Below are positions 1 through 8,167 of a stretch of 64,000 nucleotides of DNA, one piece after another. The notes under the pieces were generated by a model. The model was given only the letters and a program-made list of their open reading frames with translations. It was not told the DNA's origin and did not search any database. The DNA comes from Bog-473 sp963800725 (lineage in GTDB: Bacteria; Actinomycetota; Acidimicrobiia; Acidimicrobiales; RAAP-2), in the NCBI GenBank assembly GCA_963800725.1, contig CAWDCE010000017.1:1-64000 (forward strand), read 5' to 3'. The position numbers and the translations under genes are program-made. Position 1 is the stretch's first letter. Every line of letters begins with the position of its first letter.

Positions 1-370
1 GATCCGGCGACGATGGTGAGAATGTGATGGTGGTGGGATGGTGGAATTGGCGCGAGATACTGGAAGCCAAGCGAGCCGATCGGCGATGAGCAAGCGAAGG
101 CAAGCTGGTTGCGATGTGTGGTGATGATGATGATGGTGGCGCTTGCCGAAGGGCCGATGTTGGTGGATGATATGGTACGATGGCGGTGTGGCAACAATGC
201 TGATTCTGAAATATCGACGACTATCAGATTGTGGAGATTGGCAACAGTTCTATCACCTCGTGCCTTGCCACGTTTTCCATAACCATGTATTTGGGATCAT
301 CCGCGATGTTCTGTTCAATTGGAGCAAACGGTACCGGCGAGGTGTGCAGAAACATGGCGCGTGGAGAACA
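1..370. other. Gene-free junction sequence
   Basis: No convincing gene is seen here. The sequence is visibly less GC-rich than the rest of the window and contains low-complexity GTG/GAT runs (for example around 119-141). The threonine aldolase reading frame coming from the right stops matching its family at about position 390, so this stretch looks like the far side of a breakpoint: a rearrangement, an insertion or an assembly join at the contig edge. Confidence 0.45.
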
Positions 371-745
371 TTATCCGTTTCGCCGCCGCGAGTCGTCGGC
401 AGCGCGCAGCATGCCATCACCGTCGTCGAGTGCGGCGAACTGCACTCCCGCATTTCTCGGCGCCGCCCCGTATTCGTAGGCGACCACATGGCTGCGGACC
501 CCGGCGACGACGGCGCTCCCGGGGGTGGACAGCGTGACGAGGGCGATCTGATTCGCCATGGTCCCCGACGGGACGAACAGCGCGGCGGGTTTGGCGACGC
601 GCTGTGCGAATGTCTCTTCGAGAGTGCGCACGGTCGGATCCTCGCCGTAGTCGTCGTCTCCGACCACCGCGTCGCACATGGCCCGACGCATCGCATCGGT
701 CGGGCGGGTGACGGTGTCGCTGCGAAGGTCGACCACGTCGGGCAC
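371..745 (-). pseudogene. L-threonine aldolase (PLP-dependent), N-terminal fragment
   Basis: The 124-residue product begins with MPDVVDLRSDTVTRP, the characteristic opening of low-specificity L-threonine aldolases (beta-eliminating lyase family). Those are PLP enzymes that cleave L-threonine or L-allo-threonine to glycine and acetaldehyde. The segment VPSGTMANQIAL is the expected loop near the cofactor site. Family members are about 340 residues long, so roughly two thirds of the protein, including the PLP-binding lysine, is missing. Homology stops abruptly near position 390 and the frame ends at 371 after an unrelated tail. The loss is a real truncation in this sequence, by rearrangement or assembly join, unlike the single-base shifts seen elsewhere in the window. 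A functional enzyme is unlikely. Confidence 0.75.
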
Positions 746-781
746 TGACTGAGCCTAACTGGGCACAGCTAACATCCCGCC

Positions 782-1230
782 GTGACCCCTGACGCGCCCG
801 AGGACCGACGCTTGTTTCCAAGCGGTCGGCACGACATCCACCAGCTCCTCGACGTCGAGGTGGTCGAAGCGACCGCGAGCCGGGTTGTGTTGCGCATCCC
901 AATCGACTGGAAGGTCCACCAGCCTTACGGCATCCTCCACGGCGGCGTGTCGGCCCTCTTGGCCGATCCGCGGCAAGCTTCGGTGCCGCCATGGCGGCCG
1001 GTCGTGACCGAAAAGTTGTGGGCATTGAATTGAACGCCAGCCACCTGCGCGCCGTCAGCGACGGGCATCTGACGGCCACGGCGACCCCCATCCGCACGGG
1101 CCGCACCGTCTCGGTGTGGGCCATCACCCTCACCGACGACGACCAGCGGGCGATCTGCGAAGCCCGCTGCACCCTGGCCGTCCTTCCCGCAGAGCCCGCC
1201 GCCGCCGACGGCGCCAGCGGGAGTTCTTGA
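782..1230 (+). CDS. PaaI-like hotdog thioesterase (frameshifted)
   Basis: Two overlapping frames together give one hotdog-fold acyl-CoA thioesterase of about 150 aa. The first frame (from GTG 782) carries the hallmark HGGVSALLAD segment, where PaaI-type enzymes place their active-site helix. The second frame continues with ASFGAAMAAG and the strand-rich half ending CTLAVLPAEP. The switch needs one base restored near 964. These enzymes hydrolyse acyl-CoA thioesters in the cytoplasm. The gene starts 37 nt upstream of and divergent to the threonine aldolase fragment, and lies 44 nt before the LLM oxidoreductase operon. Both halves are well conserved, so I treat the shift as a probable sequencing indel. 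Confidence 0.75.
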
Positions 1231-1274
1231 GCACATAAGTAGGCATGCGCGCATGCGGTGCGTAACATGATGGT

Positions 1275-2288
1275 GTGACGCCGGTAGGAAACGGAGTGCA
1301 TCATCCGGCCCTCGGATTGATCCTCCCCGCCACCTTGCAGGGTGAACTGCCCGATGAAATCGGTGCTACCTCAGGTACTACCCGAGGGGCCGCGGGTGCC
1401 TTGGCCGAACTGTGCCGGCGGGTGGAGGCGACCGGGGCGGACTCCTTGTGGGCCGTCGACCACCTGTTTTGGCCCCATGGCATCAACGAATGTCTCACCA
1501 CCTTGGCCATCGCCGCATCTGCGACCGAGCGACTCACGGTGGGCAGCTGCATCCTTCAACTTCCGCTGCGTCAACCCTCGGCGGTGGCCAAAGAGGTCAC
1601 CTCGCTCCAGCATCTGGCGGACGGGCGCTTCGTGCTCGGCCTTGGGGTCGGCAGCCACGCCGGAGAGTACGAACGGGCGGGCATCGACTTCACCCGCCGC
1701 GGCCAGCTCATGGACGCCGGCGTCGCCACCCTCCAGGCCGCCTGGGCCAGCGCCGCTGAGCCCGCCCCGCGCTACCGCCAGCTCCCTGCGTCAGCGCGGG
1801 TGCCCTTGTGGTTCGGCGGCGCGAGTGACCGCGCCCGACGTCGGGCGGCCAGGCACGGTGACGGGTGGATCCCCTTGTTCGTCACCCCCGAGGACTACGC
1901 GCCTGCCCTCGAATCGCTGCGCCACGAGAGCGAAGCAGCCGGCCGGGCCGCCAACGCCGTCACCCCCGCCGTCGTGGTCTTCGTCCATGTCGGCGAGGGC
2001 GATGCCCACGGCCGCGGGACGAAGTGGCTCTCCGAGCTCTACGGTCTGCCGCCCAAGGCCTTTGCCCGTCACCTGGTCGCCGGCACCGCCGACGAGTGCG
2101 CCGACGCCCTGCGCCGATTCAATGACGCCGGAGCCCAACACCTCGCGGTCATGGTGGCCGGCGTCGGTGCCCTCGAGCACTTCGGCGCGTTGCGGGCCGC
2201 TTTCATGCGCACCGCGGTCGAACCCGCCACACCGACGAACAGCACCACACCCGCCACCAACGCCATCCCGGTAGGAGTCCGTTCATGA
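1275..2288 (+). CDS. LLM class flavin/F420-dependent oxidoreductase
   Basis: A 337-residue TIM-barrel protein of the luciferase-like monooxygenase superfamily, starting at GTG 1275. The N-terminal part has the family pattern of an alpha/beta barrel with WAVDHLFWP (residues about 56-64). This is followed by the KEVTSLQHLADGRFVLGLGVG segment that binds the flavin or F420 phosphate, and later WFGGASDRARRRAARHGDGW. Such enzymes use FMN or coenzyme F420, and the substrate cannot be read from sequence. Its stop overlaps the thiolase start by 4 nt, making it the first gene of a four-gene translationally coupled unit (LLM, thiolase, KASIII, nucleotidyltransferase). Coupling to acyl-handling enzymes suggests oxidation of an acyl or polyketide-like substrate, which is inference. 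Confidence 0.85.
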   Translation: MTPVGNGVHHPALGLILPATLQGELPDEIGATSGTTRGAAGALAELCRRVEATGADSLWAVDHLFWPHGINECLTTLAIAASATERLTVGSCILQLPLRQPSAVAKEVTSLQHLADGRFVLGLGVGSHAGEYERAGIDFTRRGQLMDAGVATLQAAWASAAEPAPRYRQLPASARVPLWFGGASDRARRRAARHGDGWIPLFVTPEDYAPALESLRHESEAAGRAANAVTPAVVVFVHVGEGDAHGRGTKWLSELYGLPPKAFARHLVAGTADECADALRRFNDAGAQHLAVMVAGVGALEHFGALRAAFMRTAVEPATPTNSTTPATNAIPVGVRS

Positions 2289-3484
2289 GCAGCACCCCCA
2301 TTGCCATCTTGGGCACCGGTATGACCGACATGGGTCGCCGGGACCTCGACCCTGAGACCATGGCCTACCAGGCCGCCCACGAGGCCATCGGCGATGCCGG
2401 GATCGACCCGGGGGATCTCGGACTCGTCATCTTGGGGAACGCCACCGGTGGCCGACTGAACGACCAGGCCTGTGTCCGGGGCCAGTCCTGGCTCCGAAAG
2501 GCCGGCCTCAACGACGTGGCCATTGTCAATGTGGACAACTCGTGCGCCGGCGGGAGTTCGGCTCTCCATCTGGCCACCTTGATCGCGGCCGGCGAAGACC
2601 GTCCGATCTTGGCACTCGGGGTCGAAAAGATGTGGACCGGCGACCGGGGCGAAACGATGGCCGGCATCGAGGATGGCCTCCCCGCCGACTACCGCCTCGA
2701 TCTGCACGATCAACTTAAGGGGCGAGACGACAATCCCGCTGGCAGCATCTTGATGGGGCTCAACGACGGGTGGGCCCGTCGCATCATGGCCGAGCGGGGC
2801 GTGACGATGCGCCAGATCGCCGCGGCCGCCGTCAAGGCATTCGACCACGCCGCGCGCAATCCGCTCGCCCAGTGCCAACGCACCCGGACGATCGAAGAAG
2901 TGCTGGCGGCGCCCCAGGTGGCCGGGATTTTGACCCGCCTCATGTGCAGCTCGTTCACCGACGGGGCCGCCGCGGTCATCGTTGGGGGACCAGCGGTTCG
3001 GGCCCAACCATCTGCTCCCCGTATCATCGCTTCGGTGGCTCGCTCGGGGAATGGACTGCTCGACTATCACGATCGCATGTCCCAAACCGCCGAGGCGGCT
3101 TGGGAGGCCGCCGGACTCGGGCCGTCGGACTTCGACCTGGCCGAGGTGCACGATGCCACGGCGGCCGAGGAGATCTACGCCCTCGAGTCCCTCGGGCTCT
3201 TTGGGGTCGGCGAAGCCGGACCGGCCATCGAGGCTGGCGAGGCGGGTCTCGACTCGCCGGGCCTGGTGGTGAACTCTTCTGGTGGACTGGTCGGGCGGGG
3301 CCACCCGCTCGGGGCCACGGGCCTGGCCCAAGTGGTCGAGTTGGCCAACCAGCTGCGCGGACGGGTGCCGGGAAGACAGGTCGGCGGCGCCCGGCTCGGT
3401 CTGGCGGTCAACTCGGGCGGCATCGTCGAGGGCGACGCCGGATTCATCGCCATCCACGCGGTGGCCGCCGGAGCGTCGAGGTGA
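2285..3484 (+). CDS. Thiolase family protein (SCP2-thiolase-like)
   Basis: A 399-residue thiolase-fold protein. Visible features are the nucleophile cysteine in NSCAGGSSAL (about residue 88), the histidine-containing loop EVHDATAAEE, and the C-terminal GGLVGRGHPLGATG motif that orders the active-site histidine. The second catalytic cysteine of classical biosynthetic thiolases is replaced by a NSGGIVEG segment, as in the SCP2/lipid-transfer-type branch. These proteins make or cleave beta-ketoacyl-CoA, or act as acyltransferase-like partners. The start overlaps the upstream LLM gene by 4 nt and the stop overlaps the next gene by 4 nt. A KASIII directly downstream suggests the pair work on the same acyl substrate. 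The exact reaction is not determinable from sequence. Confidence 0.85.
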   Translation: MSSTPIAILGTGMTDMGRRDLDPETMAYQAAHEAIGDAGIDPGDLGLVILGNATGGRLNDQACVRGQSWLRKAGLNDVAIVNVDNSCAGGSSALHLATLIAAGEDRPILALGVEKMWTGDRGETMAGIEDGLPADYRLDLHDQLKGRDDNPAGSILMGLNDGWARRIMAERGVTMRQIAAAAVKAFDHAARNPLAQCQRTRTIEEVLAAPQVAGILTRLMCSSFTDGAAAVIVGGPAVRAQPSAPRIIASVARSGNGLLDYHDRMSQTAEAAWEAAGLGPSDFDLAEVHDATAAEEIYALESLGLFGVGEAGPAIEAGEAGLDSPGLVVNSSGGLVGRGHPLGATGLAQVVELANQLRGRVPGRQVGGARLGLAVNSGGIVEGDAGFIAIHAVAAGASR

Positions 3485-4413
3485 CCGTACGCGGTATACG
3501 CATCTCGGGATGCGGCATTTCAGTCCCCGACAAGATCGTGACCAACGACGACCTCGCGGCCTCCCTCGACACCAGCGACAGCTGGATCGTCGAGCGCACC
3601 GGCATCCGTCAGCGCCACATTGGCGGCACCACCTCGGGCCTGGCCATCGAAGCGGGTCGGGCCGCGCTCGCCGATGCCGGCGTGACGGCCCGCGACATCG
3701 ACCACCTGATCTTGGCCACCACCACGCCCGACAGCATCATCCCCGGCACGGCGCCGACTGTCCAAGACGGCCTCGGGCTCACCGGCGGTGCCTTCGACAT
3801 CAACGCAGCGTGCTCTGGCTTCGTCTATGGGATCGTGACGGTCGCCGGCCTCATCGCCGGCGGATCGGGGCCGATCCTGCTCATTGGTTCTGAGACCCTC
3901 TCCAAAGTCACCGACTGGGACGACCGTTCCCTCGCCGTCATCGTCGGCGACGGGGCGGGCGCCGTGGTAATCGAACCGGTCGACGGTCCCGGCGAGCTGT
4001 TGAGCTGGAATCTCAACTCCGACGGATCGTTGCGCCACCTGCTCAAGTGCGAGCACGGCGGCTTCTTGACGATGGACGGTAAGGAAGTGTTCCGAAAGGC
4101 CGTCCGGGCCGTGGTCGAATCGGCCGAGCGGGCCATGGCCGACGCCGGGCTCGGTCCCGACGACATCTCGCTCCTAGTCCCCCACCAGGCCAACCTGCGC
4201 ATCATCCAGGCGGCCTGTCAGCGCCTCGACATCCCCGAGGAACGTGCGGTCTCGGTGATCGACCGCTACGGCAACACCTCGTCTGCGTCGATTCCTCTGG
4301 CCCTTCGCGATGCGCTCGACAACGACCGGATCCATGACGGCGACCACCTGTTGCTGTCGGGATTCGGGGGTGGCATGACCTGGGCCAGCGCCATCCTCCG
4401 CTGGTCCGAGTGA
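3481..4413 (+). CDS. 3-oxoacyl-ACP synthase III (KASIII/FabH-like)
   Basis: A 310-residue protein starting at GTG 3481 within the stop of the thiolase gene. The full KASIII catalytic triad is visible: cysteine in NAACSGFVYG (about residue 111), histidine in PHQANLRI (about 235) and asparagine in YGNTSSASIPLAL (about 265). Also present are the RTGIRQRH substrate-binding loop and the C-terminal GFGGGMTWAS motif. KASIII enzymes condense an acyl-CoA starter with malonyl-ACP, or make related Claisen or ester products in secondary pathways. FabH normally sits with other fatty-acid-synthesis genes. Here it sits between a thiolase and a nucleotidyltransferase, so a role in a specialised lipid or natural product is plausible, as inference. 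Confidence 0.88.
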   Translation: MTVRGIRISGCGISVPDKIVTNDDLAASLDTSDSWIVERTGIRQRHIGGTTSGLAIEAGRAALADAGVTARDIDHLILATTTPDSIIPGTAPTVQDGLGLTGGAFDINAACSGFVYGIVTVAGLIAGGSGPILLIGSETLSKVTDWDDRSLAVIVGDGAGAVVIEPVDGPGELLSWNLNSDGSLRHLLKCEHGGFLTMDGKEVFRKAVRAVVESAERAMADAGLGPDDISLLVPHQANLRIIQAACQRLDIPEERAVSVIDRYGNTSSASIPLALRDALDNDRIHDGDHLLLSGFGGGMTWASAILRWSE

Positions 4414-5292
4414 GCGCTGCCGAACCAGCGCCGCCCTTCATCATCTTGGCGGCGGGCCGAGCCCGTCGCTACGGCGGCTGCAAGCCGCTGGCCCCGGTCG
4501 GCATCCACGGTGAGTCCGTCATCGATCTTGTGGCGAGCGACGCCCGCCAGGCCGGTTTTGGGACCATTGTCCTGGTCATCGGGCCCGAGACGGGTCCGGC
4601 CATCCGCTACCACGTTGCACACGCCTGGCCGAGCGACGTCGACGTCACCTTCGCCTTGCAAGCAGCACCTCTCGGGACCGTCGACGCGGTGCTGTCGGCT
4701 TCGGAATTCGTCGAAGGCGGTCCCTATGGCGTGGGGAACGCCGACGATATCTACGGACTGGCCGCTTCTCAAACCTTGCGTGCCCATCTGAGTGGCCCGG
4801 ATCCGACCAATGCGCTGGTCGGCTTCCGCCTGGCGGATGCGACGATCGGCACCGCCCCGGTGACTCGTGGCATTTGCCAGGTGGACCGCGACGGACACCT
4901 GATCCGTCTCGACGAGCGTCGCCAGGTCAGCCCGAATGCCACCGGCGACTTCTCATCCGCCGACGGGCGAGAGCCCAAAGACATCCCAGCTGACTCATTG
5001 GTGTCGATGAACCTGTGGGGGTTCACCCCTTCGTTCCACCAGAGCCTCGATCGCCGCCATGGACGCAGCAACCGGCGCATCCGAAGAGGCCGAGGTGCTG
5101 CTTCCCGAAGTCGTTGGAAGCTCTCTCGCCACGACGCCGTTTTCGGTGCTGGCGGCTTCGGGGCGTTGCATCGGGGTCACGCACCCCGATGACCTCGCCC
5201 TGGTGCAGGCAGAAGTCAATCGCCAAGTCGGCCACGGCAACCGCCCGGCGCTCTTGTGGGGACGGACGCCCCCACCGATCCGCGTCACCTGA
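4410..5292 (+). CDS. Sugar-nucleotidyltransferase-like protein (frameshifted)
   Basis: The product opens with FIILAAGRARRYGGCKPLAPV, the nucleotide-binding loop of the NTP-transferase (GT-A Rossmann) family that includes glucose-1-phosphate uridylyl- and thymidylyltransferases. A GNADDIYG segment supplies the metal-binding aspartate region. The first frame runs from GTG 4410 and loses homology near 5045. The second frame, from about 5059 to 5292 (MDAATGASEEAEVLLP and onward to ALLWGR), completes the C-terminal part, giving about 293 aa. The shift corresponds to one extra base. The start overlaps the KASIII stop by 4 nt, so this is the last gene of the LLM-thiolase-KASIII unit. It could activate a sugar or small headgroup for the same product. 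Substrate unknown. Confidence 0.72.
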
Positions 5293-5908
5293 GCACCGCC
5301 GCCTTGAGTTTTGCGGCCTGAGCACAGCCGCCCGAGCTCTGCGGCTGTTGTGGTACCCCGAATGGGCACGCCGCGCTGAGCGGGAGACCCCGACATGAGC
5401 CCAGACGCGACGCAACCCCGAGTAACCGTTCGGCCGAAGCCTCCCGTGCTCCTCGGGGTCACGCCTGCGACGCCCCGCTGGCATCGAGCCGAGATCGTGT
5501 CGGACAATCCCTACCCGGACCTGGTCCGGCGGCTCCAGGGAAGTCGCCGTTCCGTTACACGGACCGTCTGTGTTCGAATCCTTCCGCCCGCTCCGACCGC
5601 GAGCCCCTTGCGGGACTCAAAGCCGACCCTCGATCCGGCCTTGCGGCTTTCTCTCGGCCACCTTCGGTGCTGCCTTGCGGCGTTCCTTCCGGCTTCCCTC
5701 GTCTCCACCTTGCGGCGGTCGCTCGGGGTTCGGCGGGTTTGTGTCTCCGAACTGGTGACACCTTGCGCCACTCGCTCGACAAGGTCAATGGGAATTTGCG
5801 AAATCCCTATGTTCTCCCCATCTTTCGCGAACTCATCCCCAACACGCGCACCGCTATCCCCAACTCATCCCCATGTCGGGTCGCGTCCGTGAAGCCGGGT
5901 GCGCCCAC
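5293..5908. other. 616-bp gap between convergent genes, with short repeats
   Basis: No gene is supported. CCTTGCGG occurs at 5606, 5639, 5673 and 5708 and as CCTTGCGC at 5761, spaced 33, 34, 35 and 53 nt. Short ATCCCCA repeats follow near 5833-5872. A GTTCGAATCC string near 5574 imitates a tRNA T-loop, but no flanking stem pairs. Confidence 0.5.
5324..5348 (+). terminator. Stem-loop after the nucleotidyltransferase gene
   Basis: Eight perfect base pairs, ACAGCCGC with GCGGCTGT, enclose a 9-nt loop. It starts 32 nt after the operon's last stop codon. It lacks a clear T tract, so it may be only a 3' stabilising structure. Confidence 0.35.
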
Positions 5909-6694
5909 TTAAAGCGGCGTGACATAGGCACCCGAGATTCCTCCATCGACCAAAAAGGTTGATGCCGTCATGAACGATGAGTCGTCCGACGCCAAGAACG
6001 CCGCGGCGGCCGCGATCTCGGTGGCTTCACCGAAGCGCCCCATCGGAATGTGCACCAGTCGCCGCGCCGCGCGCTCGGGGTCCTTCGCGAAAAGCTCTTG
6101 GAGCAGCGGGGTGTTGACCGGGCCCGGACACAGCGCATTGACCCGGATCCCGTCGCGGGCGAACTGGACACCGAGCTCCCTCGACATCGCCAAGACCCCG
6201 CCCTTGGACGCCGTGTAGCTGATCTGGCTGGTGGCCGCTCCCATGGTGGCGACAAAGGATGCGGTGTTGATCACCGATCCGCCGCCACGCGCCAAGAGGT
6301 GGGGGATGGCGAACTTGCAACACAAATAGACCGAGGTCAGATTCACTTCTTGGACCCGCCGCCAGGCATCGATCCCCGTGGTGAGGATCGAGTCGTCGTC
6401 GGGAGGGCTGATGCCGGCGTTGTTGGCACAGATGTCGATCCCGCCGTAGTGGCCGGCCACCGCCTCGTAGAGCGCCTCGACCGCCGTCGCCGAGGTCACG
6501 TCGACCCCGACGAAGAGGCCGTCGATCGATTCGGCCAGTTCGCTCCCCTTGGCCTCGTCGAGGTCGACCACGGCCACCTTGGCGCCTTCGGCGGCGAAGC
6601 GCTCGCACATGGCGCGGCCGATGCCGCTCGCCCCACCGGTGACCACTGCCACCTTGTCGACCAGGCGGTGGGCGTAGGGGACGCTTTGGGTCAT
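5909..6694 (-). CDS. Short-chain dehydrogenase/reductase
   Basis: A 261-residue classical SDR. The Rossmann motif TGGASGIG lies at about residues 19-26, NNAG near 91-94, and the catalytic Y-x-x-x-K as YTASK near 161-165, followed by the PG motif in LCPGPVNTPL. These enzymes oxidise or reduce hydroxyl/keto groups using NAD(P)H. The acidic residue after the second beta strand (VVDLDEA) points to NAD rather than NADP preference. The gene lies 27 nt downstream of an aldehyde dehydrogenase on the same strand and is probably co-transcribed with it. A divergent acyl-CoA ligase suggests an alcohol-aldehyde-acid-acyl-CoA route, which is inference. Confidence 0.9.
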   Translation of the reverse strand: MTQSVPYAHRLVDKVAVVTGGASGIGRAMCERFAAEGAKVAVVDLDEAKGSELAESIDGLFVGVDVTSATAVEALYEAVAGHYGGIDICANNAGISPPDDDSILTTGIDAWRRVQEVNLTSVYLCCKFAIPHLLARGGGSVINTASFVATMGAATSQISYTASKGGVLAMSRELGVQFARDGIRVNALCPGPVNTPLLQELFAKDPERAARRLVHIPMGRFGEATEIAAAAAFLASDDSSFMTASTFLVDGGISGAYVTPL

Positions 6695-6721
6695 GACTCT
6701 CCTTGATGAGGTGCGGCCGGG

Positions 6722-8098
6722 TTATTGCGAACTGATGAAGACATTCTTCACGTCGCTGAACGAATCGAGTGCGTCCGGACCGAGTTCGCGTCCGATACCC
6801 GACTGCTTGGCGCCCCCGAACGGTGTCCAAAAGCGGACCGAAGAATGCGAGTTGACCGACAGGGTTCCGGTTTCGACGGCACGCGCCACGCGCAAGGCCC
6901 GCCCGACGTCGCGGGTCCACAGCGATCCCGACAATCCGTAGGGGGTGTCGTTGGCCAGTCGCACAGCGTCGGCTTCGTCATCGAAGGGGATCACCACGAC
7001 GACCGGACCGAAGATCTCCTCGGTGGCGCTGCGATCAGTCGGGTCAACTGGGGCGAGCACCGTCGGGGCGAACCAGTTCCCCGGTCCCGCCGGGCACGAG
7101 CCGGCAAAGGCCACCGGCGCCCCGTCGGGCACGAATGAGGCCACGTTGGCCAGGTGGGCCGCCGAGATCAGCGGTCCCATCTCGCTCGTCTCGAGCGTCG
7201 GGTCGCCGACCACGACACCGCCAACCGCCGGCTCGAGGTGCTCCATGAACTCGTCGTAGACCGAGCGCTGCACCAAGATGCGCGAGCGGGCGCAGCAGTC
7301 CTGCCCGGCGTTGTCGAACACGCCATAGGGGGCCCGAGCGGCCGCGGTGGGCACATCGGCGTCGGCGAAGACGATGTTCGCACTCTTTCCGCCGAGCTCG
7401 AGGGTGATCCGCTTCACCTGGTCGGCACAGCCGGCCATGATGGTGCGCCCGACCTCGGTCGAACCGGTGAAACAGACTTTGCGCACCGCTGGATGGGTGA
7501 CGAAGCGTTGTCCGACCACGCTCCCCTTGCCGGGCAGTATCTGCAGCACGCCGTCGGGCAGGCCGGCCGATTGAGCCAGCTCACCGAGCCGCAGTGCACT
7601 GAGCGGGGTCAGTTCGGCCGGCTTGCACACGACCGTGTTGCCAGCCGCCAGCGCCGGGGCGATCCCCCAGCCCAAAATGGCCATTGGGAAGTTCCACGGC
7701 ACAATGATCCCGACGACCCCGAGCGGTTCGTAAAAGGTGAGGTTGACGCCGCCGGGCACGGGGATCTGGCGTCCACTGTGGCGTTCGGGTGCGGCTGCGT
7801 AGTACTCGAGCACGTCGCGCACGTTGGCCGCCTCGAAGCGGGCGTTGTTGATCACGTGGCCGGCATTGGCGACCTCGAGGGCGGCCAGCTCTTCGGCGCA
7901 TCGGTCCACCTCGGCCGCGAATCGGCGCAGCAATCTGGCCCGATCCCCCGGAGCCACCTCCCGCCAGGCGGGGTAGGCGTCGGCGGCCCGGGCAATGGCC
8001 GCATCGACCGCCGGCACGCTCAAGGCCGGGATCTCGGCGATAACCCGTCCGGTCGCCGGATTGACCACCGTGCTCTGGTTCGGGTCGATCTCGTCCAC
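6722..8098 (-). CDS. NAD(P)-dependent aldehyde dehydrogenase
   Basis: A 458-residue ALDH superfamily member. The cofactor-site PWNFPMAI segment, the general-base glutamate in LELGGKSANIV (about residue 235), the catalytic cysteine in GQDCCARSR (about 266) and the EEIFGPVV motif are all present. The enzyme oxidises an aldehyde to the acid. The C-terminal SVRFWTPFGGAKQSGIGRELG is typical of plant betaine/aminobutyraldehyde-like ALDHs, but substrate specificity cannot be assigned. It is the first gene of a two-gene unit with the SDR and is separated from the divergent acyl-CoA ligase by only 69 nt, so the promoters of both must lie in 8099-8167. Confidence 0.92.
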   Translation of the reverse strand: MDEIDPNQSTVVNPATGRVIAEIPALSVPAVDAAIARAADAYPAWREVAPGDRARLLRRFAAEVDRCAEELAALEVANAGHVINNARFEAANVRDVLEYYAAAPERHSGRQIPVPGGVNLTFYEPLGVVGIIVPWNFPMAILGWGIAPALAAGNTVVCKPAELTPLSALRLGELAQSAGLPDGVLQILPGKGSVVGQRFVTHPAVRKVCFTGSTEVGRTIMAGCADQVKRITLELGGKSANIVFADADVPTAAARAPYGVFDNAGQDCCARSRILVQRSVYDEFMEHLEPAVGGVVVGDPTLETSEMGPLISAAHLANVASFVPDGAPVAFAGSCPAGPGNWFAPTVLAPVDPTDRSATEEIFGPVVVVIPFDDEADAVRLANDTPYGLSGSLWTRDVGRALRVARAVETGTLSVNSHSSVRFWTPFGGAKQSGIGRELGPDALDSFSDVKNVFISSQ

Positions 8099-8167
8099 GA
8101 ATCGAATCTATGCGCGCTTGGCGGCACCCCCGGATTGGGGCGCGGCGAGGCGGGTACTCTTCCCGCC

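Noticed and set aside
119..141. Run of histidine codons on the minus strand resembling a vector tag
   Set aside because: It is embedded in wider GTG/GAT low-complexity sequence with no other vector feature, so chance repeat slippage is enough.
2770..3480. Upstream extension of the KASIII frame inside the thiolase gene
   Set aside because: Arg/Gly-rich shadow translation of the thiolase; KASIII homology starts exactly at GTG 3481.
5500..5595. Possible tRNA around a GTTCGAATCC string
   Set aside because: The bases on either side of the loop do not pair as a T-stem, no anticodon arm of 5 bp with a 7-base loop exists, and the acceptor ends do not match beyond five bases.
7154..8167. Long N-terminal extension of the acyl-CoA ligase frame
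   Set aside because: It is antisense to the aldehyde dehydrogenase, has shadow-type composition, and ligase homology begins only after GTG 8168.
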